From Myxococcus guangdongensis (GTDB lineage Bacteria; Myxococcota; Myxococcia; Myxococcales; Myxococcaceae): a stretch of DNA of 64,000 nucleotides. Each line of letters begins with the position of its first letter. The stretch's first letter is position 1. Of this stretch, positions 56,475 to 64,000 are shown piece by piece. The notes below the pieces were generated by a model. That model was not told the DNA's origin, did not search any database, and worked only from the letters and a program-made list of their open reading frames with translations. The translations under genes and the position numbers were made by a program. The stretch is from assembly GCF_024198255.1 (NCBI RefSeq), contig NZ_JAJVKW010000007.1, forward strand, positions 124,001 to 188,000, read 5' to 3'.

Positions 56475-58295
56475 TCAGCTCCCGTGGTCGTGCAGGCACG
56501 TCTGACACGTATTGGGGAGCAGCAGGCACGGGACGAACTGCGAACAATCGCAGCCCATGACGTAGCACGAGTGCAGGTTGTCGTAGCGCCCACCGGAGGG
56601 GTGGGGCGAGAACGTCTGCATCGACACCTTGCTCACGCTGGTGGTCGGCGTGGGGAACGACGACCCTCCGTAGCCGATGAACAGGGGCTGGGGGATGGGG
56701 TCCGTCTTCAATGCCTTCGGACCCTGGCTCCGCGGGCTGGCCCACAACAGCAGCTTCACCAGGGGCACGTCGTTCTTGCCCGGGTCGGGCAGGCGTACCA
56801 GCACGCGGAAGTACAGCGCCCTCGTCGCCCAGTGCTCGGGTGACTGGAAGTCCCAGAACAGCTCGCTGACCGTCGCGACGGTGGGGTGGACCGAGCTGCC
56901 TCGATACGCCCCGAGGCCCTTGTACTTGTCGACGTGCATGACGGCCTTGGAGCAACGGTCCATCACGAACATCCACTGCTCCTCCTCCGCGTGCTCCAGC
57001 GACGTCTGGAACTTCGCGGTGCTGGCCTTCACCTCGAAGAAGGCCCAGCGGGGACTGGTGGGCGTGTGCTTGAGCTTCGCCGTGATGTCCACGCCGTTGC
57101 CGGTGTTGTTCTGCACCGGCCCGCGGATGTCGAACCCGAGCTGCGCGAGGAACTGCATCGCGATGCGCTCGCCGATGTCGCCAATCCAGCTGCTGTCCAT
57201 GTACGTGATGCTGTTGCACTGGGGTAGGAGCGTCATCAGGGTGCCGCCTGTGACTCCCGTCTCGCCCCAGGGGTATCGGACCGCGGTGATCGGCGCGCCC
57301 TGGGTGTACTCGTCGCTGCCGAAGCGGGGCATCGACACGCGGATGAGGTGCAGCTCGAACTCAGCGCCCTTGTTCATGGCGCGCTCGACCGCCCCCGCCC
57401 CCTGGAGGGCGTCGTCGCCGTAGTCTCCCCCCAGCGCCCGCTTGATGCGGTCATTGACGAACTCCTGGGCGTTCTTCTGGGCCTTGGAGCATTGCGCGTC
57501 ATTCACCTTCACCTCGACGCAGTGGATGACGCGGCCACGCTTGACCTGGATGCGCGACGTGCGCTCCCGCGAAGGATAGCGCGAGGTGCTGACGTGGACC
57601 GTCGGGGCCACGCCCATGCACTTCATCAGTTTGTCGTAGTCGTCGTCGCCGTTCGTGATGAAGACCAGGTCGATGCCGTTGTTCCTGCTGACGCAGATGG
57701 AGTCGATGTTCGTCTGGGCCTTGATGAAGTTGCGGAAGAGGGTCTCCGCATGGACGCCGCCATGGTACTGGGGGACGTCCAGCTTCTCCTGGCTCATGGT
57801 GATGATCCGCTCTCCGGCCAGTCCCTCGTAGTACTGCCGCGAATAGCAGTCCGCGCAGGTCGTCCGGGACGTGCATGCCCAGAACAGCCGGGTGCAATCC
57901 TTCGTCGAACAGGTCTTGATGCTGGAGGACTGCTTCATCGCGCAGGAACCACAGATGAACTGGCTGAAGTCCGAGCTGCTGAACCAGTCACTCCCTGTCC
58001 CGTACTTCTCCAGATCCAGCGGCGTCGTGCACACCGTGCACTTCTTGCGGTCATCCCGGAAGACGAAGCCCTGAGTGAAGGTGACCTTCGGCGTCTCCAG
58101 CTCTTTGCACCGCTTCTCCATGTACGCGATGACCGTCCCCACGACGGTCTCGTTGCCGAAGGACTTGAAGCGCAGCGCGGTGATGGCCTGTTCGAGCTTC
58201 CAGGTCTCCACGCAGGTGTTGATGGCACGCGCGAGCGCGTCCTTCTGGGAGGTGTTGTCCGTCTCGTAGTCGATGCCGTCGAAGGTGATCTTCAT
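56475..58295 (-). CDS. zinc-finger protein with two PD-(D/E)XK nuclease-like motif sets
   Basis: A 606-residue protein I cannot match to a named family. The ATG at 58295 (MKITFDGIDY) is used; a GTG 17 codons upstream is possible. A helical N-terminus (~1-75) is followed by a zinc-ribbon-like CxxC...CxxC (C86, C89, C115, C118) and a second Cys group (C129, C134, C141, C147, C150). Two restriction-endonuclease-fold motif sets follow: E184 (HAETLF), D209 (NNGIDLVFI) and E261-x-K263 (CVEVKV); then E376 (GERIAMQFL), D403 (GNGVDITAKL) and E421-x-K423 (FFEVKAS). The second set resembles toxin-type REase domains. The C-terminal 35 residues are Cys-rich. There is no signal peptide. A DNA- or RNA-cutting role is inferred. 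Confidence 0.6.
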   Translation of the reverse strand: MKITFDGIDYETDNTSQKDALARAINTCVETWKLEQAITALRFKSFGNETVVGTVIAYMEKRCKELETPKVTFTQGFVFRDDRKKCTVCTTPLDLEKYGTGSDWFSSSDFSQFICGSCAMKQSSSIKTCSTKDCTRLFWACTSRTTCADCYSRQYYEGLAGERIITMSQEKLDVPQYHGGVHAETLFRNFIKAQTNIDSICVSRNNGIDLVFITNGDDDYDKLMKCMGVAPTVHVSTSRYPSRERTSRIQVKRGRVIHCVEVKVNDAQCSKAQKNAQEFVNDRIKRALGGDYGDDALQGAGAVERAMNKGAEFELHLIRVSMPRFGSDEYTQGAPITAVRYPWGETGVTGGTLMTLLPQCNSITYMDSSWIGDIGERIAMQFLAQLGFDIRGPVQNNTGNGVDITAKLKHTPTSPRWAFFEVKASTAKFQTSLEHAEEEQWMFVMDRCSKAVMHVDKYKGLGAYRGSSVHPTVATVSELFWDFQSPEHWATRALYFRVLVRLPDPGKNDVPLVKLLLWASPRSQGPKALKTDPIPQPLFIGYGGSSFPTPTTSVSKVSMQTFSPHPSGGRYDNLHSCYVMGCDCSQFVPCLLLPNTCQTCLHDHGS

Positions 58296-58556
58296 GCGAG
58301 GGACCCACGTCACGCGAAAGGGTGGAGCCCCGGAGCACGCCTCCACGGGACCATGGCCGACCCCGTGAGCAAGGGCCGTACCGGGGCCCAGGGGCCGCGC
58401 GCCAGGGAGTGGCTGTCGTCGTCCTGCGTTCCCCGACGACGCAGGTGCGTCTCGTGGTGACGCTTACTTCCGGTAGCGCAAGGGACTGTTGCTCAGCCCA
58501 CACTCACGTCACGAGGGCTTCCCGCGCGGCTGGCCCGTGACGAGATCTGGGGGTCT

Positions 58557-59585
58557 ATGAGGCTGGCCTCCATCATCCTGGGAATCTGCGTGACGGGCTG
58601 TGCGGCCCGTGGTGTCTCCTCGGCGCCCGAGCGCGCTCCGGCCTCAGGTGGCTCTGGGCGGGATGTCCTCGTGTTCGAGGGCATGTGTGATGCCTCCGGC
58701 GCCGTGGCCCTGGGCGGCTCGCTGTTCGTCGTGGGCGATGACGAGGACAACATCCTCCGTGTCTACGACGCGCGGCGCGGCGGCGCTCCCGTGCAGAGCG
58801 TGGACCTGTCGCCGGACCTGGAGCTCCCGGCCCACAACCCCAGGAAGAAGCCTCCCGAGGCGGACATCGAGGCGGCGACGGGGCTCGGCGCTTACTCGTT
58901 CTGGCTCACGTCCCACGGACGCAACAGCGCCGGCAAGAAGGCTCCCAGCCGGCTTCGGTTCTTCGCCACCGAGGAGGTCGACGGCAAGCCCCAGCTCGTG
59001 GGCCGGCCCTATACACAGCTCCTCGACGACCTGCTCGCGGCGCCACAGCTCGCGGGCTTCCGGCTGGCGGAGGCGGAGACGCTCGCGCCCAAGGCCGAGG
59101 GCGGTCTCAACATCGAGGGCATGACGTCCATGGCGGATGGCTCATCCATCTACGTCGGCTTCCGCAGTCCCGTGCCACAAGGAAAGGCGCTCCTGGTGCC
59201 CGTGCTCAACCCCGTGCAGATGGTGCTCGAGGGTCAGTCCGCGCGCGTGGGAGAGCCCCGCCTCGTGGACCTGGGGGGCATGGGCATCCGCTCGCTGTCC
59301 TGGTGGCACGGCCGGTATCTCATCATCAGCGGCGCCACCGATGGCTCGGGCACGTCGCGTCTGTTCACCTGGTCCGGCGGGGACGACGCGCCCGTGCTCG
59401 CGAGCGACGTCGACCTCGCGGGATTCAACCCGGAGGCGTTCTTCACGCCCGAGGACGCGGAGGAGATCCTCCTGCTCAGCGACGACGGCACCGTTCCCGT
59501 CGGTGGCACCGCGTGCAAGAAGCTCAAGAACCCGGCGCGCAAGCGCTTCCGCGGCGTCTGGGTGAAGCTCCCAGCGCAGGGCTGA
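58557..59585 (+). CDS. DUF3616 lipoprotein
   Basis: A 342-residue lipoprotein with GGGGG before the ATG at 58557 and lipobox ICVTGC. The body fits DUF3616: VFEGMCDASGAVALGGSLFVVGDDEDNILRVYD at the start, then DIEAATGLGAYSFWLTSHGRN, LNIEGMTSMADGSSIYVGFRSP and SLSWWHGRYLIISGATD. These repeated strand pairs suggest a beta-propeller. Function is unknown. It is divergent from the nuclease-like gene and followed by the 84-bp tandem repeats. Confidence 0.83.
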   Translation: MRLASIILGICVTGCAARGVSSAPERAPASGGSGRDVLVFEGMCDASGAVALGGSLFVVGDDEDNILRVYDARRGGAPVQSVDLSPDLELPAHNPRKKPPEADIEAATGLGAYSFWLTSHGRNSAGKKAPSRLRFFATEEVDGKPQLVGRPYTQLLDDLLAAPQLAGFRLAEAETLAPKAEGGLNIEGMTSMADGSSIYVGFRSPVPQGKALLVPVLNPVQMVLEGQSARVGEPRLVDLGGMGIRSLSWWHGRYLIISGATDGSGTSRLFTWSGGDDAPVLASDVDLAGFNPEAFFTPEDAEEILLLSDDGTVPVGGTACKKLKNPARKRFRGVWVKLPAQG

Positions 59586-59617
59586 CAGCGTCGACGCAGC
59601 CGCGCGGGGCGCGCCGT

Positions 59618-59945
59618 CCCGCATCGAAGGCGCGACCTGCGCGCCTCGACATGGCTCCTTGCCTCGCGCCCATGCGCAGGCCCACTGGCAAGGGGAGCAG
59701 ACCCGCATCGAAGGCGTGTCCTGCGCGCCTCGACATGGCTCCTTGCCTCGCGCCCATGCGCAGGCCCACTGGCAAGGGGAGCAGACCCGCATCGAAGGCG
59801 CGACCTGCGCGCCTCGACAAGGCTCCTTCCTTCGGGTCCGTACGCGGGGCGGCTGCACCCACCTGCATCGAGGGCGTGACCTGGGCGCCTCGACAAGGCG
59901 CCTTGCCGCGCGCCCGTACGCGGGCCTCTGGCGCGGAGGCGGATC
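59618..59945. repeat. 84-bp structured tandem repeats (four units)
   Basis: Four head-to-tail units fill most of the 380-bp gap between the DUF3616 and DUF3592 genes. Units 1 (59618-59701) and 2 (59702-59785) are exactly 84 bp and differ at only a few bases. Unit 3 (59786-59861) is 76 bp and unit 4 (59862-59945) is diverged. Each begins CCCGCATCGAAGG or a variant. Units carry a dyad TCGA(A)GGCGCG / CGCGCCTCGA around a 5-base ACCTG loop, and units 1-2 have a second dyad, CTCCTTGCC with GGCAAGGGGAG. No coding frame across the block has a start site with a ribosome signal. Confidence 0.85.
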
Positions 59946-59965
59946 GCGTGTAGGCTCGTGCCGCC

Positions 59966-60730
59966 ATGCAGCTCGCCATCCCTCATGCACCTCGGAAGAT
60001 TCGTCTGACGCAGGTCCCCGGCGCGGTGGGCCGCCTCGCGCGTGACGCCGTGCTCGGGCTGGCCTTCGTGGCGCTGCTCGGCGCGGTGGCCCTGTGGGCC
60101 GGCCGCCACTTCGTCGAGGAGCAGGGCTTCGCCTCACGCGCCGAGGAGGTCGACGGGACCATCGTGTCCACGCGCCTGCCTCCCGTCGATGCTCGCGTCG
60201 GCGCGGAGGCCACCCTGGAGGTCCTCTACACCTTCCAGGACGTGGAGCACTCCGTCTCCGGTGTCAGGACCTTCGCCGAGGACGCCGAGGGCCTCGGCAA
60301 GGGCGCGATGGTGAAGCTGCTCGTGGACCCCGCCGACCCGGGCAAGCCCCGCGAGGCGCGCTTCGCTCGCGCCCAGGCCCTGCGCACCAACCTGGTCCCC
60401 TGGGGCGTGCTCCTGGGGTTGATCCTCGCCGGCATCTTCTTCACCCGCGAGGCGAAGCGACTCGTGCGCTCCGAAGTGGAGCCCCTCCGCCTGGGCGCGC
60501 TGGTGTGGCTGACGCCGGACGGGCCGCTGCCGGAGGAGGGCGGCGAGGTCGTGTTCCCCGCGCACTACTTCCGTCAGGACGTGAAGATGGAGGTCCGCGC
60601 GCGGGTGCGGCCGGGCAGGGCGCCGGTGCGCAACGGGACGAAGGTGCTCGCGGCGGTGGTGCCCCGGGAGCCCGGCTGGGCGCGCGTCATCGACCAGGAC
60701 CTGGCGGGCGTGCTCGGGTGGCTGCGCTGA
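59966..60730 (+). CDS. DUF3592-type membrane protein
   Basis: A 254-residue membrane protein with two hydrophobic segments, about residues 28-47 and 144-163. Between them is a beta-rich extracytoplasmic domain of the DUF3592 type (VDGTIVSTRLPP, LEVLYTFQDVEHSVSGVRTF, GKGAMVKLLVDPADPGKPREARF). A second soluble part (170-254) follows the last helix. Function is unknown. The ATG at 59966 lacks a good ribosome site, so the start is moderately certain. The gene begins just after the 84-bp repeat block. Confidence 0.78.
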   Translation: MQLAIPHAPRKIRLTQVPGAVGRLARDAVLGLAFVALLGAVALWAGRHFVEEQGFASRAEEVDGTIVSTRLPPVDARVGAEATLEVLYTFQDVEHSVSGVRTFAEDAEGLGKGAMVKLLVDPADPGKPREARFARAQALRTNLVPWGVLLGLILAGIFFTREAKRLVRSEVEPLRLGALVWLTPDGPLPEEGGEVVFPAHYFRQDVKMEVRARVRPGRAPVRNGTKVLAAVVPREPGWARVIDQDLAGVLGWLR

Positions 60731-60817
60731 CGGGCCCTCGGTGGGGGTCGAAAATTTGCCGGTGACGTGGGGCTGTGTGACACACGCCTGTAGCTCCCAG
60801 TCCGCCGGAGGTTCTTC

Positions 60818-62584
60818 ATGTCCCCACGCCTGTTGCTCGCGCTGCTCGTCCTCCTGCTCCTCCCGGGCACGGTGGGCGCAGCGAAGCGGAACGAGGCCGA
60901 GGACGCCTACCAGGGAGCCCGGCGCGCCTACTACGCGCTGAAGGACGACGCCGCCCGGCGCAAGCTGCGCCACCACTGGCTCAACGTCGTGCACAAGTTC
61001 CAGGCGGTGGCCAAATCCCACCCCAAGTCGGACCGCGCGCCCGACGCCCTCTTCACCGCGGGCGAGCTGCTCCAGGAGCTCAGCCGCATCTCCTTCGTCG
61101 AGGAGGACCTGAAGGCGGCCATCGCGGACTACGACAAGCTGCGCACCGACTACCCCAAGCACCGGCTCGCCGATGACGCCGCGCTCGCGCTCGCGCGCAT
61201 CCACGTCCACCGCGCGGACCGCCCCGACGAGGCCCGTCGCGTCCTGACCGAGATGCTCGCCGTCAACAGCAAGGGCGACCAGACCAAGGAGATGAAGGCG
61301 CTGCTCGCCTCGCTCCCCGCGTCCAAGGCCACGCCGCCCCCCGCGCGCAAGCCGTCCCCCACGCCCGTCCCCGTGAAGGAGGACAAGGGCACTGCCATGG
61401 CCCAGGTCGAGACGCCGGCCGAGAAGCCCGCGTCCGCGCTCGTCGGCGCCATCGAGAAGCTGGCCCGCGAGCCGTCCCCGATGATTCCGCGCCTGGACCC
61501 CGCCACCCCCGTGGGCGGTGAGCCGTCCGGTGAGAGCAAGGGCGGACTGGACGCCGCCGTCGCCTCCGCGCTGGCCTCCAAGGAGACCCAGACGCCCACG
61601 TCGAAGCCCGTGGAGACGGCGAAGGTCGCCGCCGTGACGAAGCCCGTCGAGCCGGCGCCGCAGCCCACGCCCGTGGTCGACGTGAAGACGCCCGCTCCGG
61701 TGGCGGTCGCCCCGGCGAAGGTGGAGGCCCCGCGCGCGCAGGAGCGTCGTCCGGAGCCCGAGCCCGTCAAGGTCGCCGTCGAGCCGCCCAAGCCCATCAC
61801 CCGTCCGGTGGACGACGAGGTGGCGCAGGCGCGACTCAAGGCGGTGGCGAAGCAGTCGCGCCGCGCGGAGCTGACGCTGGCGGAGCAGCTCGGACTGAAG
61901 GTCCGCCGCGTCATCATCGACCCCGGTCACGGTGGTCACGACTCGGGCGCCATCGGCAAGGAGGGGACGCGTGAGAAGGACGTGGCCCTGTCCATCTCCC
62001 TCAATCTGGCGGACCTGCTGCGCGAGAAGGGCCTGGAGGTGGTGCTGACCCGCGAAGATGATCGCTTCATCCGCCTGGAGGACCGCGCCAAGTTCGCCAA
62101 CACCGAGCGCGGCGACCTGTTCATCTCCGTCCACTGCAACGCGGCCAGCAGCCGGAAGCTGCGCGGCATCGAGACGTACACGCTGAACACGTCCGCGGAC
62201 CGCTACTCCATCCGCCTCGCCGCGCGCGAGAACGCGTCGTCGGAGAAGGGCATCAGCGACCTGCAGTTCATCCTCGCGGACCTGGCGACCAAGGCGAACA
62301 CCGAGGAGTCCTCGCGGCTGGCGAACCAGGTGCAGCGCAGCCTGGTGACGGAGCTGTCCGGCAAGTACTCGGACATCAAGGGTCTGGGCCACAAGGAGGC
62401 GCTGTTCTACGTGCTGCTCGGCGTGAAGATGCCGGCCATCCTCGTGGAGACCGCGTTCCTGTCCAACCCGGACGAGGAGAAGCGGCTGGCCTCCGGCGCG
62501 TACCAGACGGACGTCGCCAAGGCGATTGCGCACGGCGTGGAGGAGTTCCTCGGCGACCGCAACCGCGTGGCGAAGGTGGACTGA
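60818..62584 (+). CDS. N-acetylmuramoyl-L-alanine amidase with N-terminal TPR-like region
   Basis: A 588-residue exported amidase (Amidase_3). GGAGG lies seven bases before the ATG at 60818, and the signal peptide ends TVGAAK. Residues ~25-165 are TPR-like helices, followed by a long Pro/Lys/Glu-rich linker (~170-335). The catalytic domain (362-582) has zinc ligands H371 (DPGHGGHDSG), E386 (REKDVALS) and H439 (SVHCNA), and catalytic E544 (ILVETAFLSN). It cleaves the amide bond between MurNAc and L-Ala during cell separation or wall turnover. The TPR-linker-amidase layout suggests docking to a divisome or envelope partner. Confidence 0.95.
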   Translation: MSPRLLLALLVLLLLPGTVGAAKRNEAEDAYQGARRAYYALKDDAARRKLRHHWLNVVHKFQAVAKSHPKSDRAPDALFTAGELLQELSRISFVEEDLKAAIADYDKLRTDYPKHRLADDAALALARIHVHRADRPDEARRVLTEMLAVNSKGDQTKEMKALLASLPASKATPPPARKPSPTPVPVKEDKGTAMAQVETPAEKPASALVGAIEKLAREPSPMIPRLDPATPVGGEPSGESKGGLDAAVASALASKETQTPTSKPVETAKVAAVTKPVEPAPQPTPVVDVKTPAPVAVAPAKVEAPRAQERRPEPEPVKVAVEPPKPITRPVDDEVAQARLKAVAKQSRRAELTLAEQLGLKVRRVIIDPGHGGHDSGAIGKEGTREKDVALSISLNLADLLREKGLEVVLTREDDRFIRLEDRAKFANTERGDLFISVHCNAASSRKLRGIETYTLNTSADRYSIRLAARENASSEKGISDLQFILADLATKANTEESSRLANQVQRSLVTELSGKYSDIKGLGHKEALFYVLLGVKMPAILVETAFLSNPDEEKRLASGAYQTDVAKAIAHGVEEFLGDRNRVAKVD

Positions 62585-62597
62585 GGCCGCGCCCGCC

Positions 62598-63077
62598 TCA
62601 GTCTCGCGAGAGCACCAGGCTCACCAGCGCACCCAGACACGCCAGGGTCCGCACGTGATTCCACGCCGTCCATTCTGACTGGTAGCGCTCCCAGTACGCC
62701 GGAGCCTCCGCGCTGTCCGCCTGGAGCCTCGCCAGCGCATCGTTGCGCGGGACGTTGAACCCGGCCGTCACCCCGAAGCAGCCCACCAGGTAGAGCATGC
62801 CGCCCAGCAGTCGCAGGCGCGCGGCCGGTTGGGCCCAGGTGAACACGCAGGAGACCACCAGTCCCGCGCACACCAGCGCCGTGGCCATGAACACCACCAG
62901 GAACACGCTCGGCATCACGGCGGTGTTGATGCCTTGCATGGCGGCGATGCCCGTCGCCGGAGGCACTCGCTCCAGGCCCTTCATCACGAAGGTGGAGAAG
63001 GCGAAGAACACTCCGGCCATCAGACCGCAGCCGAGCAGGGACGCCCACGTCAGGAGGGGCAGCAGGGTTTCGAGCAT
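62598..63077 (-). CDS. DUF1772 membrane protein
   Basis: A 159-residue integral membrane protein of the DUF1772 (anthrone-oxygenase-like) family with about four hydrophobic segments. Typical features are GLMAGVFFAFSTFVMKGLERVPPATGIAAMQGIN near the start, the phrase TAGFNVPRNDALARL, and WNHVRTLACLGALVSL at the end. Enzymatic activity of bacterial members is not established. Its ATG at 63077 is 15 bases after the NmrA-like stop, so the two are co-transcribed; such pairs are common in bacteria. Confidence 0.85.
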   Translation of the reverse strand: MLETLLPLLTWASLLGCGLMAGVFFAFSTFVMKGLERVPPATGIAAMQGINTAVMPSVFLVVFMATALVCAGLVVSCVFTWAQPAARLRLLGGMLYLVGCFGVTAGFNVPRNDALARLQADSAEAPAYWERYQSEWTAWNHVRTLACLGALVSLVLSRD

Positions 63078-63092
63078 GGTGGTCGTTCTTCC

Positions 63093-63977
63093 TCAGTGGG
63101 ACGCGGGGAGTCGCAGCGCGGCGACGAAGTCCTCGAACCGCGTCGGGGTCGTGTTGTCGCGAGTCCTGCCCGCCCGAGGTTGGATGCGCCCCTCGTTGAA
63201 GGCGCGCGTCATCTCGACATAGAGCCCGGCGAACGTCTCGGAGATTCCAGCCTGCATGAGCGCCTGGCGCATCGCCTCGGGCGGGAGCTGCACGTAGTCG
63301 AGGCCGGGGCGACCCAGTCGCGCACCGAGGATGCGGGTGGCCTCGCGGTAGCTGATGTCCCTTGGACCGAGCAGCTCGCGGACGGAGACGCCCGTCCAGT
63401 CGCGCCGAACGAGCGCTCGGGCAGCGACCTCCGCGATGTCGCGTGAGGCGATCATCGGGAGCGCGAGGTCCGGCGTGACGGAGTCCGCGTTGACGCCCTC
63501 GTGCTCGATGACGGGGAGCGCGTCGAGGAAGTTCTCGAAGAAGGACACGGGACGCAGCAACATCACGTGCGTGTCCTTCAGCGTCCCGAGCCGCTGCTCC
63601 TGCGCATGCAACGTGGCGAGCAGGCCCGTGCCCTCGGCGAGCTCCGCGCCCAGGCTGCTCAGCGCGACGACGTGTCGCACGCCGCTGTCACGCAGGGCCT
63701 GGACGATGGCCTCGCCCTTGCGGCGCTGGGATTCGTGGTAGCTCGCGGACTCGCGGTCCGTGGGGAGCAGCGTGTAGACAGCCTCCGCTCCACGGAAGGC
63801 CCGCGTCAGGTACGCCGCGTCCTCGGACTCCCCCGCGAGCACCTTCGCGCCTCGCGCGGCCAGCTCACTCAGACGCTCCTTCGAACGCCCCAGGGCCAGC
63901 ACTTCCTGGCCCTCGGCCAGCAACAACTCCACCACCTTCTTGCCGGTGTTCCCGGTCGCTCCCATCACGGTCAGCAT
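63093..63977 (-). CDS. NmrA-like NAD(P)-binding protein
   Basis: A 294-residue atypical short-chain dehydrogenase of the NmrA family. The dinucleotide-binding motif is at the very N-terminus (MLTVMGATGNTGKKV), followed by VLALGRSKERL, GAEAVYTLLP and HVVALSSLGAEL. NmrA-like proteins act as redox sensors or NAD(P)H:quinone-type reductases; which applies is unknown. A GGGAGAAC ribosome site precedes the ATG at 63977. It heads a two-gene operon with the DUF1772 protein. Its promoter is at or beyond the right edge of the window. Confidence 0.88.
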   Translation of the reverse strand: MLTVMGATGNTGKKVVELLLAEGQEVLALGRSKERLSELAARGAKVLAGESEDAAYLTRAFRGAEAVYTLLPTDRESASYHESQRRKGEAIVQALRDSGVRHVVALSSLGAELAEGTGLLATLHAQEQRLGTLKDTHVMLLRPVSFFENFLDALPVIEHEGVNADSVTPDLALPMIASRDIAEVAARALVRRDWTGVSVRELLGPRDISYREATRILGARLGRPGLDYVQLPPEAMRQALMQAGISETFAGLYVEMTRAFNEGRIQPRAGRTRDNTTPTRFEDFVAALRLPASH

Positions 63978-64000
63978 GTGTTCTCCCAGGGCCTGGGGCC

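Noticed and set aside
57680-57760. HAE motif in the nuclease-like protein read as a cytidine-deaminase active site
   Set aside because: The deaminase partner motif PCxxC is missing downstream. The same Glu fits better as the first acidic residue of a PD-(D/E)XK set followed by GID and EVK.
59618-59945. CRISPR array
   Set aside because: Whole 84-bp units repeat without unique spacers and no cas gene is present.
59142-60137. Minus-strand frame across the 84-bp repeats giving a repeated 28-residue peptide
   Set aside because: 84 is divisible by three, so every frame repeats. The frame is also antisense to both flanking genes, with no ribosome site. Not called as a gene.

Overview
The window is high-GC DNA with short gaps between genes. 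It is dense in secreted lipoproteins carrying Asp/Ala/Gly/Pro-rich linkers, CARDB, MopE-type, Kelch and LVIVD repeat proteins, plus one C-terminal tail resembling MYXO-CTERM. That combination points to a myxobacterium, most likely Myxococcaceae (Myxococcus/Corallococcus/Archangium-like). This is inferred from gene content; no rRNA or tRNA gene was seen. It reads as chromosome: I saw no insertion sequence, phage gene, CRISPR array or integrase.

Layout. 1-4.7 kb: gltBD glutamate synthase (gltD cut by the window edge). 4.9-6.7 kb: a Nudix hydrolase, then a PepSY membrane protein behind a near-consensus Fur box. 6.8-12.3 kb (minus): a DEAD-box RNA helicase, a metallophosphoesterase closely resembling eukaryotic lariat-debranching enzyme Dbr1, and a universal-stress/phospholipase-D fusion. 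12.5-19.4 kb: a glycosidase-like lipoprotein, a secreted esterase, a di-haem oxidoreductase and a six-repeat CARDB lipoprotein. 19.5-25.5 kb (minus): a five-gene overlapping MCE/Mla-type lipid transport operon with two different ATPases and two different permeases, preceded by a MopE-like metal-binding lipoprotein. 25.7-31.5 kb: a TolC / membrane-fusion / RND efflux operon with overlapping genes. 31.6-46.8 kb: a DUF2267 protein, two tandem LVIVD lipoproteins, glutathione peroxidase, a GH5 glycosidase with a carbohydrate-binding module inserted in its barrel, a PQQ-type sugar dehydrogenase, a DNRLRE protein, an amidohydrolase and a 14-repeat Kelch/Ig protein. 46.8-53.8 kb: an outer-membrane barrel protein, a UbiB-family kinase, NhaA and MutS. 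53.9-64 kb: a DUF2911 protein, a HEAT-repeat protein, a zinc-finger protein with two PD-(D/E)XK nuclease-like motif sets, a DUF3616 lipoprotein, a block of 84-bp structured tandem repeats, a DUF3592 protein, an N-acetylmuramoyl-L-alanine amidase and a DUF1772/NmrA pair.

The three items most worth follow-up: (1) the MCE transporter, whose two ATPases carry complementary degenerate motifs that predict one active and one dead ATP site; (2) the Dbr1-like enzyme beside an RNA helicase, in a lineage known for 2',5'-branched msDNA; (3) the protein with two nuclease-like motif sets and zinc-binding cysteines, of unknown role. Hairpins with 9-15 bp stems mark many gene ends, but only one has a clear T-run. 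Starts were often moved inward from the longest reading frame using Shine-Dalgarno sites, overlap with the previous stop, or signal-peptide position.
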